This document shows positions 1 through 8,700 of a stretch of DNA of 64,000 nucleotides, piece after piece. Source of the DNA: JBBSUQ01 sp964389755. Lineage in GTDB: Bacteria; Bacteroidota; Bacteroidia; Flavobacteriales_D; Crocinitomicaceae. The DNA lies in contig CAYMEW010000002.1 in assembly GCA_964389755.1 (NCBI GenBank), forward strand, positions 62,001 to 126,000. Direction: 5' to 3'. The notes beneath the pieces were generated by a model. That model was not told the DNA's origin and did no database searches. It saw only the letters and a list, made by a program, of their open reading frames with translations. The translations under genes and the position numbers were made by a program. Each line of letters begins with the position of its first letter. The first letter of the stretch is position 1.

Positions 1-2
1 AG

Positions 3-296
3 ACCGCGACAGAGTCTATTAACGTAGGCTTAAATGCGATTCATGGGTTTAATGTAAATAGCGCGCCCATTCGGCTAAAGGTAGAAGATATACCGTATGT
101 TGATGAGTTTAAAATAGAAGACGGAGAAGCATTGTTTGTCATCTCGAGTACACATGAAAAGACCGTATATAAGGGTAGAAACCTGATAGCAACGTATAAT
201 CGGGAATCAGACCTGCTGGTAGTTGAGTTTAAGGATGATTCCGATAAAGTAAAAATCAGGTACATCAAAAACCCGTTGGAATGGGGCAATGAGTAA
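3..296 (+). CDS. hypothetical protein, 5' end outside the window
   Basis: Frame 3 is open from the window edge to a TAA at 294-296, giving 97 residues of a C-terminal part with no internal stop. The residues are mixed charged and beta-prone (for example VEDIPYVDEFKIEDGE and ESDLLVVEFKDDSD), with no signal peptide or membrane segment in view. I do not recognise the family. It is followed by three more small plus-strand genes that I also do not recognise. That pattern would fit an immunity or cargo cluster downstream of a larger gene, but nothing in the window proves it. Confidence 0.45.
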   Translation, partial: TATESINVGLNAIHGFNVNSAPIRLKVEDIPYVDEFKIEDGEALFVISSTHEKTVYKGRNLIATYNRESDLLVVEFKDDSDKVKIRYIKNPLEWGNE

Positions 297-420
297 TTCA
301 ATTAAGCATGTGGGCTATTTACTTCAGCTAAAGCAGTACCAACTTCCCGGCAGGGTTCTATGGAATGCGTTTGCAAAAGACATCCACTTTAATACGTATC
401 ACCCACGTCAACAGAAAATC

Positions 421-837
421 ATGCACACATTCACCGCATTCCTGGCGCTTTTCTGTATCTTTAGACTGGCCGCTGCACAAGCGCAGATCAACATCTCCGT
501 GGAGTCCGGAAGAAATATCCCGGAGCCGAAGATCGTTGGGATGTGGGTGGAACCCGGCGACGAACACCTGGAATTAACGAAAACGGATGAGGGAGTGTAC
601 CTGCTGAAAATGAAAGAAGTTCCCGGTCAGGAAAGCGGACTGTTTCAAATTGAAACGACGCACGGATGTTACTCGTTCAGAATACCACTCGCGTTCTTTG
701 AGCAAAATGAAACGCATGTATTCAGGCTCGTGTCCACACGTAAAGGATTCAAAAAACAATATAACGTGATCTTTTCCCGCCAGTCCTCCGAATTACAAAC
801 ACCCGTTTTTGCGGAATTCAGGAAAAGTTGTACATAA
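421..837 (+). CDS. small secreted hypothetical protein
   Basis: The open frame reaches back to 289, but the ATG at 421 begins a clear Sec signal peptide (MHTFTAFLALFCIF followed by RLAAAQAQ), so I place the start there, giving 138 residues. The mature part is beta-rich with no recognised domain. It overlaps the open frame of the next gene by about 10 nt, which suggests one transcript. The function is unknown. The export signal points to the periplasm or outer membrane. Confidence 0.5.
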   Translation: MHTFTAFLALFCIFRLAAAQAQINISVESGRNIPEPKIVGMWVEPGDEHLELTKTDEGVYLLKMKEVPGQESGLFQIETTHGCYSFRIPLAFFEQNETHVFRLVSTRKGFKKQYNVIFSRQSSELQTPVFAEFRKSCT

Positions 838-848
838 AACGATTGAAA

Positions 849-1415
849 ATGTCTATTGAGAACAAAACCATTTCCGCGATCTTCGAGCCTTTTTCACCGA
901 CTGTGGAAGAGCGTTCCGCTACTTGGTTTAACGGGAATGGATACATGCCTTTGCACGAAATAGCCATTACATTTGAAAAGGGCGATTGGCACTTCGATTA
1001 TCAATACGAATCGAAGGAATCGGAATACAACAAACAAAACAGGGGATTCAAGTTTGCCGGGGGGAGTTACAATGCGCACACCGTCAGGATGAACGTAAGT
1101 GGCAGGCCCGTAAAAACACTTCCCGCTATTGAAATCACTTTTCGCGATGCCTTTCATACCCTTTTTTACCGGGGTTCCGGAGTGAAAATAAAATGTGCGG
1201 ATTCCGTGATGAAACAGAAAATTGCTGCCATACCCGAACTAAAACGGCTATCCCGACTCGTTCAGAATGATGCGGACTTTAACCCGGAAATCCGGGGATA
1301 CGAAGATCTGGGAGAGTATATACTGGCAATCAATTTTCAAACGGCGGCAATACCATTTACCGAAACGGAATGCCTCTTGGGCCTGGTTTTGGGCATAATA
1401 GAAACAACTGATTGA
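849..1415 (+). CDS. hypothetical protein
   Basis: The ATG at 849 is preferred over 828 because 828 lies inside the upstream gene; this gives 188 residues. No signal peptide or transmembrane segment is seen. The protein is a soluble mixed alpha/beta sequence (MSIENKTISAIFEPF... ending LGLVLGIIETTD), and I do not recognise it. It sits in the same direction between a secreted protein and a lipoprotein with short gaps, so co-transcription is likely. It could be a cytosolic immunity-type protein, but there is no toxin in view to support that. Confidence 0.5.
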   Translation: MSIENKTISAIFEPFSPTVEERSATWFNGNGYMPLHEIAITFEKGDWHFDYQYESKESEYNKQNRGFKFAGGSYNAHTVRMNVSGRPVKTLPAIEITFRDAFHTLFYRGSGVKIKCADSVMKQKIAAIPELKRLSRLVQNDADFNPEIRGYEDLGEYILAINFQTAAIPFTETECLLGLVLGIIETTD

Positions 1416-1432
1416 AGAAACAGGCGGATTAT

Positions 1433-1555
1433 ATGGACGGGACAAATGTAAACGTGGGAGCAGAAGTAGAAGTGGAAACAACAGGTTTAGACGGGGCTAA
1501 TTATACGATTTCCACGGGTGCTGAAGCAACGGTAACTTTAGAGAAGGGATTATGA
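1433..1555 (+). CDS. short ORF (40 aa) overlapping the next start
   Basis: A 40-residue frame starts at ATG 1433 (a TTG at 1412 is also in frame) and ends in TGA sharing the ATGA 1552-1555 with the following lipoprotein start. The sequence is beta-like and Thr/Glu rich (NVNVGAEVEVETTG, then ISTGAEATVTLEKG), resembling the tail of a larger exported or beta-helical protein rather than a complete protein. It may be a gene remnant or a small coupled peptide. Confidence 0.25.
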   Translation: MDGTNVNVGAEVEVETTGLDGANYTISTGAEATVTLEKGL

Positions 1556-2256
1556 AATCACGGAACTTGATAACTTACTTTTCGCTGACAATCTTTTTAG
1601 TTGGCTGTGTACAGGGTTCTACAATCGAAAAAATGTTTTACTATGACAGTAACGATAACCTCTTGGCCTCCGGGAAAATAAAGGACGGATTAAAAGATGG
1701 AAACTGGCATTATAACCTCTTCGACTGTGAGTTTGATATGGACTGGAAGACCTACAAAAAAAGAGACTTTGAGGTCTGTATTCCTAAAAGTTGGGACATT
1801 CGGCCGGAAGCCAAAGTTATCTTGAATGTGGTTGGCGGGGGAACATGTTCCGATTCGGCACAATTCGTACTGTCCGTTAATAGTCCGTCTGATCCGGAAC
1901 AGGATATTAACTTGGAACATTATGAAAAGTTTGTTCGAACCATCCTGGAAAAAAAGTATGATAGCTTGAAAACAAGCTATTTTAACGGGACCTCTGAGTT
2001 TTTATTCGTAAAGTATCAGGGGCTTTCTGAGGCTGGTGAGGTAGATGTAAATATTATAAGCTTTTTTAAGATAAACGAACACGAAATTTTTAATGTCTTT
2101 TATTATTACCTCAGTGATAACGAACAACACGCTACCCTGTTCCTGGATTTTCTGATAAACACGAGGTTTAAAGGTAAACCGATCATGACGCTGGAGGAAA
2201 GCGGGAAATACTTTCCTTCCGGAATTTTAGAATATAAAATTGAAGTAAGTCAATAA
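1552..2256 (+). CDS. lipoprotein with MORN_2/YwqK-like N-terminal repeat
   Basis: A lipoprotein signal peptide is present, with the lipobox LVGC at about residues 16-19. It is followed by a segment that reads FYYDSNDNLLASGKIKDG then LKDGNWHYNL, which matches the toxin-antitoxin YwqK/MORN_2 repeat style (G.K.DG...G.W). The rest (about 180 residues) is unrecognised. The protein should be membrane anchored in the periplasm or on the surface. It ends the small plus-strand cluster at the left edge of the window. The start is the first Met and shares ATGA with the upstream short ORF. Confidence 0.6.
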   Translation: MKSRNLITYFSLTIFLVGCVQGSTIEKMFYYDSNDNLLASGKIKDGLKDGNWHYNLFDCEFDMDWKTYKKRDFEVCIPKSWDIRPEAKVILNVVGGGTCSDSAQFVLSVNSPSDPEQDINLEHYEKFVRTILEKKYDSLKTSYFNGTSEFLFVKYQGLSEAGEVDVNIISFFKINEHEIFNVFYYYLSDNEQHATLFLDFLINTRFKGKPIMTLEESGKYFPSGILEYKIEVSQ

Positions 2257-2436
2257 ACGGCTGTATTTAAGTTTGGTAAAATCAGCAACCGCTCAGTGAT
2301 ACATGGTTTGTACCGCATGGGACAGATTAAAAAGGAATCTGTCGAGCGTTCCTGCCCGGATGGCCTGTTGGCAAACCGTTAACAACCCCAACCCGATTCT
2401 TACTATATTTATCCCGTCTAACACTTAAAAACCCCG

Positions 2437-4050
2437 GTGACAAAGCTCAAAACCGAACAGATCGTTTTCGCTTCCCTGCTCTTAATCCATGTCGGCTACA
2501 TCTGGATCATGCCCGTATTCCTTACGCAGGACGGTCCCTCGCACCTCTATAGTTCCCGCATACTACTGGACCTGGTCGCTACCGGTGACCCCGCGAACTA
2601 CCACGCCTGGTTTGATCTCAATACACAACTCTTTCCGAACTGGTTCAGCAGCATCCTGCTCTCTGCGCTCCTGTCGATTGCCACTCCCCTCATTGCCGAA
2701 AAGATCTTTATCTCCCTGCTGATCATTTCCCTGCCACTGGCCGTGCGCTATGCACTGCGCATGATCAACCCGACTGCAGCATTTCTCGCACCGCTCAGCC
2801 TCCTGCTCGCCAACAGCTACTTCCTCATCTACGGATTCTATAACTTCCAGTGGAGCATCGTATTCCTGTGCCTCTTTATCGCCTACTATTCAAAACACCG
2901 GCACGCGCTGGCCCCGGTCAACGTTCTCGTACTGGCTTTATTCGCACTCCTGCTCTTCTTTACGCACCCGGTCGCGCTCCTGCTCGCACTGGCGCTCCTG
3001 GCAATCGACTTCTTCCGGCAATTTCCGGCATTAGTTCGCGAAAAACAGCGCCGCAAACACAGCCTGCGACGCATGCTCACGCTTATCGGGATTGCGTTGC
3101 CCGCCCTGCTGCTTTTTGGCACCTTCTTTTTCAGCCAACAACAAAGTGATAATGCAATCCTGACCAACAACCGCTCCTGGGAAAATCTGCGACAATTGCT
3201 CGAAGCGAGCCACCTCTGGGTTTTTACCACTTCGGAAAAGGTCATACTGCTTTTTATGACGCTATTACTTTGCGCCGGCACTGTGTATGCACTTTTCAAA
3301 GCTGCCCGCCCTCTTTCCCCGATGCGAAAGAACCTCCTGATCCTGGTCGCGATCGGGCTATTCGTCTACTTTTGTGTCAATGATAAACTCGTGGGCGGAG
3401 CATACCTCACCGTCCGCATGACCTGTTTCATATACCTGTTCCTGCTTCTTTTAGCTGCTACAGGCGAATTCGGTAGACGCCTGCGTACCATTCACCTCGC
3501 ACTTTCGGCAGTGCTCTGCATCGCGATGCTCGTCATCCGTTTTCCGTTCCAGTACGAGATCGGGAAACATGCACAGGAATACATCCGGCAGGCGCATCGG
3601 ATCGAGGCCGGAAAAACAGTGCTTCCGCTAAGCCTTTCCAACGGCGGACAGTTTGCAGGCAAAACACTTTCTCCGAGGATCGGGATTTTCAAACACATCA
3701 GCGGCTATGTTTCCGCTTCCGGTAAGATCGTTAGCTTCGACAATTACGAGGCCAACACGCAGTATTTCCCGCTGCGCTGGGTTTCTTCCCGCAATCCCTA
3801 CCGCTTTATCAGCGTCGGGGCGCCGTCAGGCCTGGAAGAAGTACCGCCGGCAGTAGACATTACAGGCTACAACAAACGCGCGGGCTGCCACGTTGATTAC
3901 GTGATTCTGTGGGGTAACAGTGAAGCTTTCAAAGCGGATCCGCGCTATAGGTCCCTGAAGGAACAACTGGCAAAAGAATACCGCATGGTCCACACTTCCA
4001 AGAACGGCTATTTTCGGCTCTTTCGGAAGAATGAAAACGCGACAGAATGA
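2437..4050 (+). CDS. polytopic membrane protein, possible GT-C-like glycosyltransferase
   Basis: This is a 537-residue protein with roughly ten hydrophobic membrane spans in the first 370 residues and a soluble C-terminal domain. After the first span comes LTQDGPSHLYSSRILL, an acidic first periplasmic loop of the kind seen in GT-C fold glycosyltransferases and in uncharacterised Bacteroidota membrane proteins. The start is GTG at 2437; there is no upstream ATG in frame. The GT-C assignment is inference from topology only. It stands alone, followed by a 27-codon ORF overlapping its stop. Confidence 0.55.
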   Translation: MTKLKTEQIVFASLLLIHVGYIWIMPVFLTQDGPSHLYSSRILLDLVATGDPANYHAWFDLNTQLFPNWFSSILLSALLSIATPLIAEKIFISLLIISLPLAVRYALRMINPTAAFLAPLSLLLANSYFLIYGFYNFQWSIVFLCLFIAYYSKHRHALAPVNVLVLALFALLLFFTHPVALLLALALLAIDFFRQFPALVREKQRRKHSLRRMLTLIGIALPALLLFGTFFFSQQQSDNAILTNNRSWENLRQLLEASHLWVFTTSEKVILLFMTLLLCAGTVYALFKAARPLSPMRKNLLILVAIGLFVYFCVNDKLVGGAYLTVRMTCFIYLFLLLLAATGEFGRRLRTIHLALSAVLCIAMLVIRFPFQYEIGKHAQEYIRQAHRIEAGKTVLPLSLSNGGQFAGKTLSPRIGIFKHISGYVSASGKIVSFDNYEANTQYFPLRWVSSRNPYRFISVGAPSGLEEVPPAVDITGYNKRAGCHVDYVILWGNSEAFKADPRYRSLKEQLAKEYRMVHTSKNGYFRLFRKNENATE

Positions 4051-4130
4051 AAACGCTTAAAAAGACCCTAAAAGGCATCCGCCTGTTTTTCAGCCTGCTG
4101 TTCGAAGCACTCAACGCAATAGACTGGTGA
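4047..4130 (+). CDS. 27-aa micro-ORF coupled to upstream membrane protein
   Basis: ATG 4047 overlaps the TGA of the preceding gene as ATGA and runs 27 codons to TGA 4128-4130 (MKTLKKTLKGIRLFFSLLFE and six more residues). The peptide is basic at the start and then amphipathic or hydrophobic. The exact ATGA overlap is typical of translational coupling, but a frame this short can occur by chance. Confidence 0.25.
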   Translation: MKTLKKTLKGIRLFFSLLFEALNAIDW

Positions 4131-4543
4131 ACAAGCCCGGTGGCCTGATCGACACTTCACCAAAAAAAGAGGGTCACGCATCCAACAATTCGCACCGAAA
4201 GAGCGTTATAAAAGAACACCTCTTTCCGGCTGACCGGGAAGGCCACAACCAAATCGGCCCCCTTGCGTAAAACCAACCGACGGCCACTACGATCAATCGC
4301 ACGCCTACTGAAAAAGGGCACATTCACGAAACAAATGCCACCGGCCTACCGAAAGAAAGTCTGGTCCACCGAACAAATTGAAGATAGGCCAGCCTACCGA
4401 AACAAAGTGTAGGTAGGTTGAGCCGTGGTTCTACCGTGCTTCCACCGTGCCTGGTGTATTCCTGAAGTATGGAACAGGCATCCGACAAGGCATGTCACAG
4501 TATGTAAACCGTATTGAAAAACAGGGAAGACCCCCGCCTGGCC
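4131..4543. other. intergenic region without a gene
   Basis: No coding frame is convincing here; the plus-strand frame from 4447 runs antisense into the efflux gene. Short imperfect repeats with CCTACCGAAA-like cores occur around 4340-4410, together with related words such as TAGGTAGG. I see no clear hairpin terminator for either convergent neighbour. Confidence 0.4.
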
Positions 4544-5710
4544 TTAGTGTGAATGCCCGGCATCTCCTTTCTTCAGTTCCGCCATCAGGTAATAGGCCTG
4601 GTTCCAGACCACGCGTCCCGCAGGTCGTCCCTCCGGAAACTGCAATTCAACCCAGCCTGCGTCCCGCACACCGGGGATCACCTCCACCGGTTTGTAAACA
4701 GTTTCGTTCCCTTCCCGGAGCTCGCTGAAAATATAATAACGGTCGCCTTCCCGCACCACGGCTGCCTCCGGAAGTGCGTAACTTTCCTGCCCTTCGGTAA
4801 GAATTTGCCCCCGGACATACATACCCGGGATTAACAATCCTTCTTTATTCTCGATCTCGGCGTGCAGGTGAATGGCTTTCGGGTCCTGCTCAAAGGATTT
4901 CCCAACTGCATAGATCACCGCTTGCAATTCCCGCCCCGGCAAAGACTCCACCTCGAAACGCACTTTCTGCCCTTTGGCCACTTTGTGCACGTCTTTCTCA
5001 AAGACCATCAGGTCCGCATGGATATGCTCGATGTTCACCAGTTCGAACAGTTCGGTCTGGGGTTGCACGTACTGTCCCGTTTTAACCTCCACGAGACGCA
5101 CGTATCCGTCGATCGGGCTGAATACGGGAACCTCCTCGTAGATTTTCCCCGAAGCGATCTGCTTTAGGTTGAGTCCGAGTAAGCGCAGTTCGGCCTCGTA
5201 ACCCTTCACCGTCCCGCGCATCCCAAGGTAGTCGGCCTTCGTTTTTTGGTAGTCACGCCCCGAACCGACCTTTTCCTGGTACAGGTTTTCCTGCCGCGTG
5301 TATTCGCTTTCCAGGTAGTCAAGCCTGCTCAGGCTATTCACATAGTCGGTCTGCAAACGGATCAGTTCCGGGTGACTCAAATAGGCGAGTACCTGTCCTT
5401 TGCGCACGGCATCTCCTTCGATCACGCGGATAGACCGGATATTGGCCCCGATGTAGGCCGTCACCGTTGCTTCGTTTTGTGGGGGAACCTCCAGTTCTCC
5501 GTTCACTTCCACGCGCGAGTTCATATTGCGCATCGGAATACTGTCGGTTTTAAGCCCGAGGCTGGTCACTTGCTCTCCTGATAAATGCACGCTTTCGGCA
5601 TGCTCCGCGTCGGAGTGATGTTCCTCCGGGTGCTTTTCCGTGGAATTGCAGGACGACAGCAGGCAGGCTGCCAGGATCAGGTTTCTAAATAAGGGATATG
5701 TCTTGTTCAT
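4544..5710 (-). CDS. RND efflux periplasmic adaptor (CusB/CzcB-type membrane fusion protein)
   Basis: This 388-residue lipoprotein (lipobox LLSSC near residue 20) has the HlyD/CusB order: His-rich N-terminus (HPEEHHSDAEHAE), a barrel-sandwich half (EVNGELEVPPQNEATV), a coiled-coil hairpin about residues 115-175, the second lipoyl half (VFSPIDGYVRLVEVKTGQ), then beta-barrel and membrane-proximal domains. It ends with DAGHSH, a second possible metal-binding patch. It would bridge the inner-membrane pump and the outer-membrane channel for divalent or monovalent metal export. It lies 15 bp downstream of the pump gene, in one operon. The exact metal cannot be told from the sequence. Confidence 0.9.
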   Translation of the reverse strand: MNKTYPLFRNLILAACLLSSCNSTEKHPEEHHSDAEHAESVHLSGEQVTSLGLKTDSIPMRNMNSRVEVNGELEVPPQNEATVTAYIGANIRSIRVIEGDAVRKGQVLAYLSHPELIRLQTDYVNSLSRLDYLESEYTRQENLYQEKVGSGRDYQKTKADYLGMRGTVKGYEAELRLLGLNLKQIASGKIYEEVPVFSPIDGYVRLVEVKTGQYVQPQTELFELVNIEHIHADLMVFEKDVHKVAKGQKVRFEVESLPGRELQAVIYAVGKSFEQDPKAIHLHAEIENKEGLLIPGMYVRGQILTEGQESYALPEAAVVREGDRYYIFSELREGNETVYKPVEVIPGVRDAGWVELQFPEGRPAGRVVWNQAYYLMAELKKGDAGHSH

Positions 5711-5725
5711 GATTTTATATATTGA

Positions 5726-8700
5726 TTAACGGCCGAGCAGGAACTCCAGGTCCGCCATGGATTGATTGTACAGGTTTTGCGTTTCAAGGTAATTGAAGCG
5801 TAGTTCGCTTACCTGTGTCAGCGATTGCAGGTATTCCACGTAATCGATCTCGCCCTGCGTATAGCGTTTGTGCGCATTTTCAATGAGCAGGTCGGCGCGC
5901 GGCAAAGCATTCGAACGATAATATTCAAGACTGTTGCGTTGCTTCAGTACCTCCTGCAACTGCTGCTCATACTGGCTGTAGAGCAATTGTGCATAGTAAT
6001 CGGCACGTATCCGCGCCTGTTCTTCACGCAGTCCGGCAGCCCGGATGTCGGCCTTATACGAACCGAAAAACAGCGGTACCGATAAACCGAACTGGACTCC
6101 CGAATAGCGGTCCGAAGCGTCCGCCGGCGTACCCGAAGCAGTCGGTGCACCGATCATTGATTGCGTAAAATAACCGACCGAAACACCGGGAAGCAGGCGC
6201 GCACTTTCTACGGATTGTTGCGCACGGGCAAGACTGATCTCCTGCTGCGCGCGCAGGAGCACCGGGTTTTCCGAAATACCGCTGGTGTCCGAAGGAAAAA
6301 GACCACCGGAAAACTCCGGCATCACCGGGTCAAAGGCGAGTTCTTCGGGAACGTTCAGAAATACATGCAGTTGCTTTTCGCAGATCAATACGTCCGATTC
6401 CAGCTTTTGAAGCTCATTCCGGATCTCCATCACGCGCGTTTCCGCGGTTACCTGTTCGAGGTAGTTGGTCGCTTCGCTCGCATATCGCACTTCCGAAGCT
6501 CGTAGAAACCGGTTCATCAATGTGTCCTGGTAGAGCAATAGATCGCGTTTTTCGCGCAGGTACGCCAGCTTGTACCAGGCCTGCCGGATCTGTCGCCTGA
6601 GTTCGTTCTCCGCGCGCGAAACATCCAGTTGACTACCGACAGTCTGCATTTCGGATAATGTACGTTGCCGCGTATACAGAAGCGGGAAGTCGAACTGCTG
6701 GTTTACGCTCAGGTATAAGTCATTCGTAAAACTGTTGAATTGTCCGTATTGCCCCCCGAAACTGGTCTTTCCAGGATTAAAACTCGCTTTCTGCTCCGTT
6801 TCCAGGATAGTGATTTCCTGCCGGGAGGCCTGCAAGCTGCCGTTATTCGAAAGACCTGTTTGCAGCGCCTCCTCCAGGCTGCGAATCACACGAACGCTGT
6901 TCTGTGCCTGTAATTTTCCGCTGAAAAGGAATAAAACGGGCAGGAGAATAATGAAAGAAGGGAATGATCGCATACGCGGTGTTTTTGAACGATTTTCAAC
7001 AAGGTAATACAATACGGGCAATACGAAAAGCGTAAGCAGCGTAGCTGTGATCATACCACCGATCACCACGGTAGCCAGCGGTTGTTGCACTTCCGCTCCG
7101 GCAGAACGGGATACGGCCATGGGCAAAAAGCCAAGCACGTCCGTTAACGCAGTTAAGAGGATCGGTCGGATCCTGCGGCGGGCGCCAAGCCGGATACGCT
7201 GCTTCAGGTCTGTTGTGCCTTCTGCTTTCAGTTCATTCCAGCTACTGACAAGTACCAGTCCGTTCAATACCGCCACGCCGAAAAGCACAATGAAGCCCAC
7301 ACCTGCCGAAATACTAAAAGGCATTCCACGTAACCACAGGAACAGGATACCGCCGATCGCAGCCAACGGAATGGCCATGTAGATCATCAATGCCTGCCTG
7401 AACGAACGAAGGGCAAGGAAAATGAGCAGGAAGATCAGCGCAAGTGCCACGGGTACCACGAACTGCAGGCGCTTGCTGGCACGCTCGAAGTTCTCAAAAG
7501 CACCGCCGTAACGGATGTAATAACCCGGTGGCAGATCGAGTTGCGCGTCCAGCTTATCGCGGATCTCTTCAACCAGCGAAGCAACGTCTCGTCCCTCCAC
7601 GTTAACTCCCACATATATACGACGGTTCGTATTATCCCGGCTGATCTGCATCGGCCCCGGCTGGTAACTGATTTCGGCTACTTCACGCAGCGGTATTTGC
7701 GTTCCTCCCGGCAAACTCACGTATATATTGCGCAGGTTGTCAATATTCTGTCGAAAATCTTCTTCCAGGCGCACTACCAGGTCAAAACGCTTTTCACCCT
7801 CGAAGATCACCCCGGCTTTCCCACCCGCAAAGGCGGTCCGGATAATGGTGTTCAGTTCGTCGATCGTCAGTCCGTACTGGGCGAGTTTCCGCCGCTGGTA
7901 ACGTACCGTGATCTGCGGAAGTCCGTCTGTGGCCTCTACCTTCATATCGGCAACTCCCGGCACCGTTGCGATGATTTCACCCATCCGGGCCGCCTTTTCC
8001 GCCAGCACCTGCAGGTCCTCGCCAAAGAGTTTGACTGCCACATCCTCCCGCACACCTGTCAGTAATTCGTTGAAGCGCATCTCAATGGGTTGCGTAAACT
8101 CAAAGTTCACACCGGGAACGGCGTAAACGGTCTTTCGGATCTGCTCCACGAGTTCTTCTTTGCTCCTTGCGTTTACCCATTCCGATTGCGGTTTAAGCAG
8201 CACGAAACAGTCTGCAATATCCATCGGCATAGGGTCTGTCGGCACATCGGCCACCCCGATCCGGCTAATAACATGTTCCACTTCCGGGAAGCGCGCTTTG
8301 ATCAGTTTTTCCACGCGGGTGGTTGTTGCAACGCTTTCCGAAAGGGAGCTCCCCGGTTTGAGGATCGCGTGAAACGCAATGTCTCCCTCATCGAGTTGCG
8401 GAATGAATTCCCCGCCCAGCCTGGAAAACAAAAAGCCACTCACTACAAGCAACAATACGGATGATCCGAGAATCCACTTGCCGCGTTTTAAAGCGCCCGC
8501 CAGCAGAGGTTCGTAGCGGCGTTCCAGCCAACTCACGAAACGGTCTCCCGCCGATGGTTTGGAATTGCCCGCGCGCAGGAACCAGGCCGACATCATGGGT
8601 ACATACGTCAGGCACAGCAACATCACACCGATCATGGCAAACATAAAGGTAAAAGCCATGGGCTGGAACATTTTGCCCTCGACTCCCTCTAGTGCGAGGA

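Noticed and set aside
7541..8065. A 174-codon plus-strand frame inside the metal pump gene
   Set aside because: It lies fully antisense to conserved RND sequence and has no signal or domain of its own.
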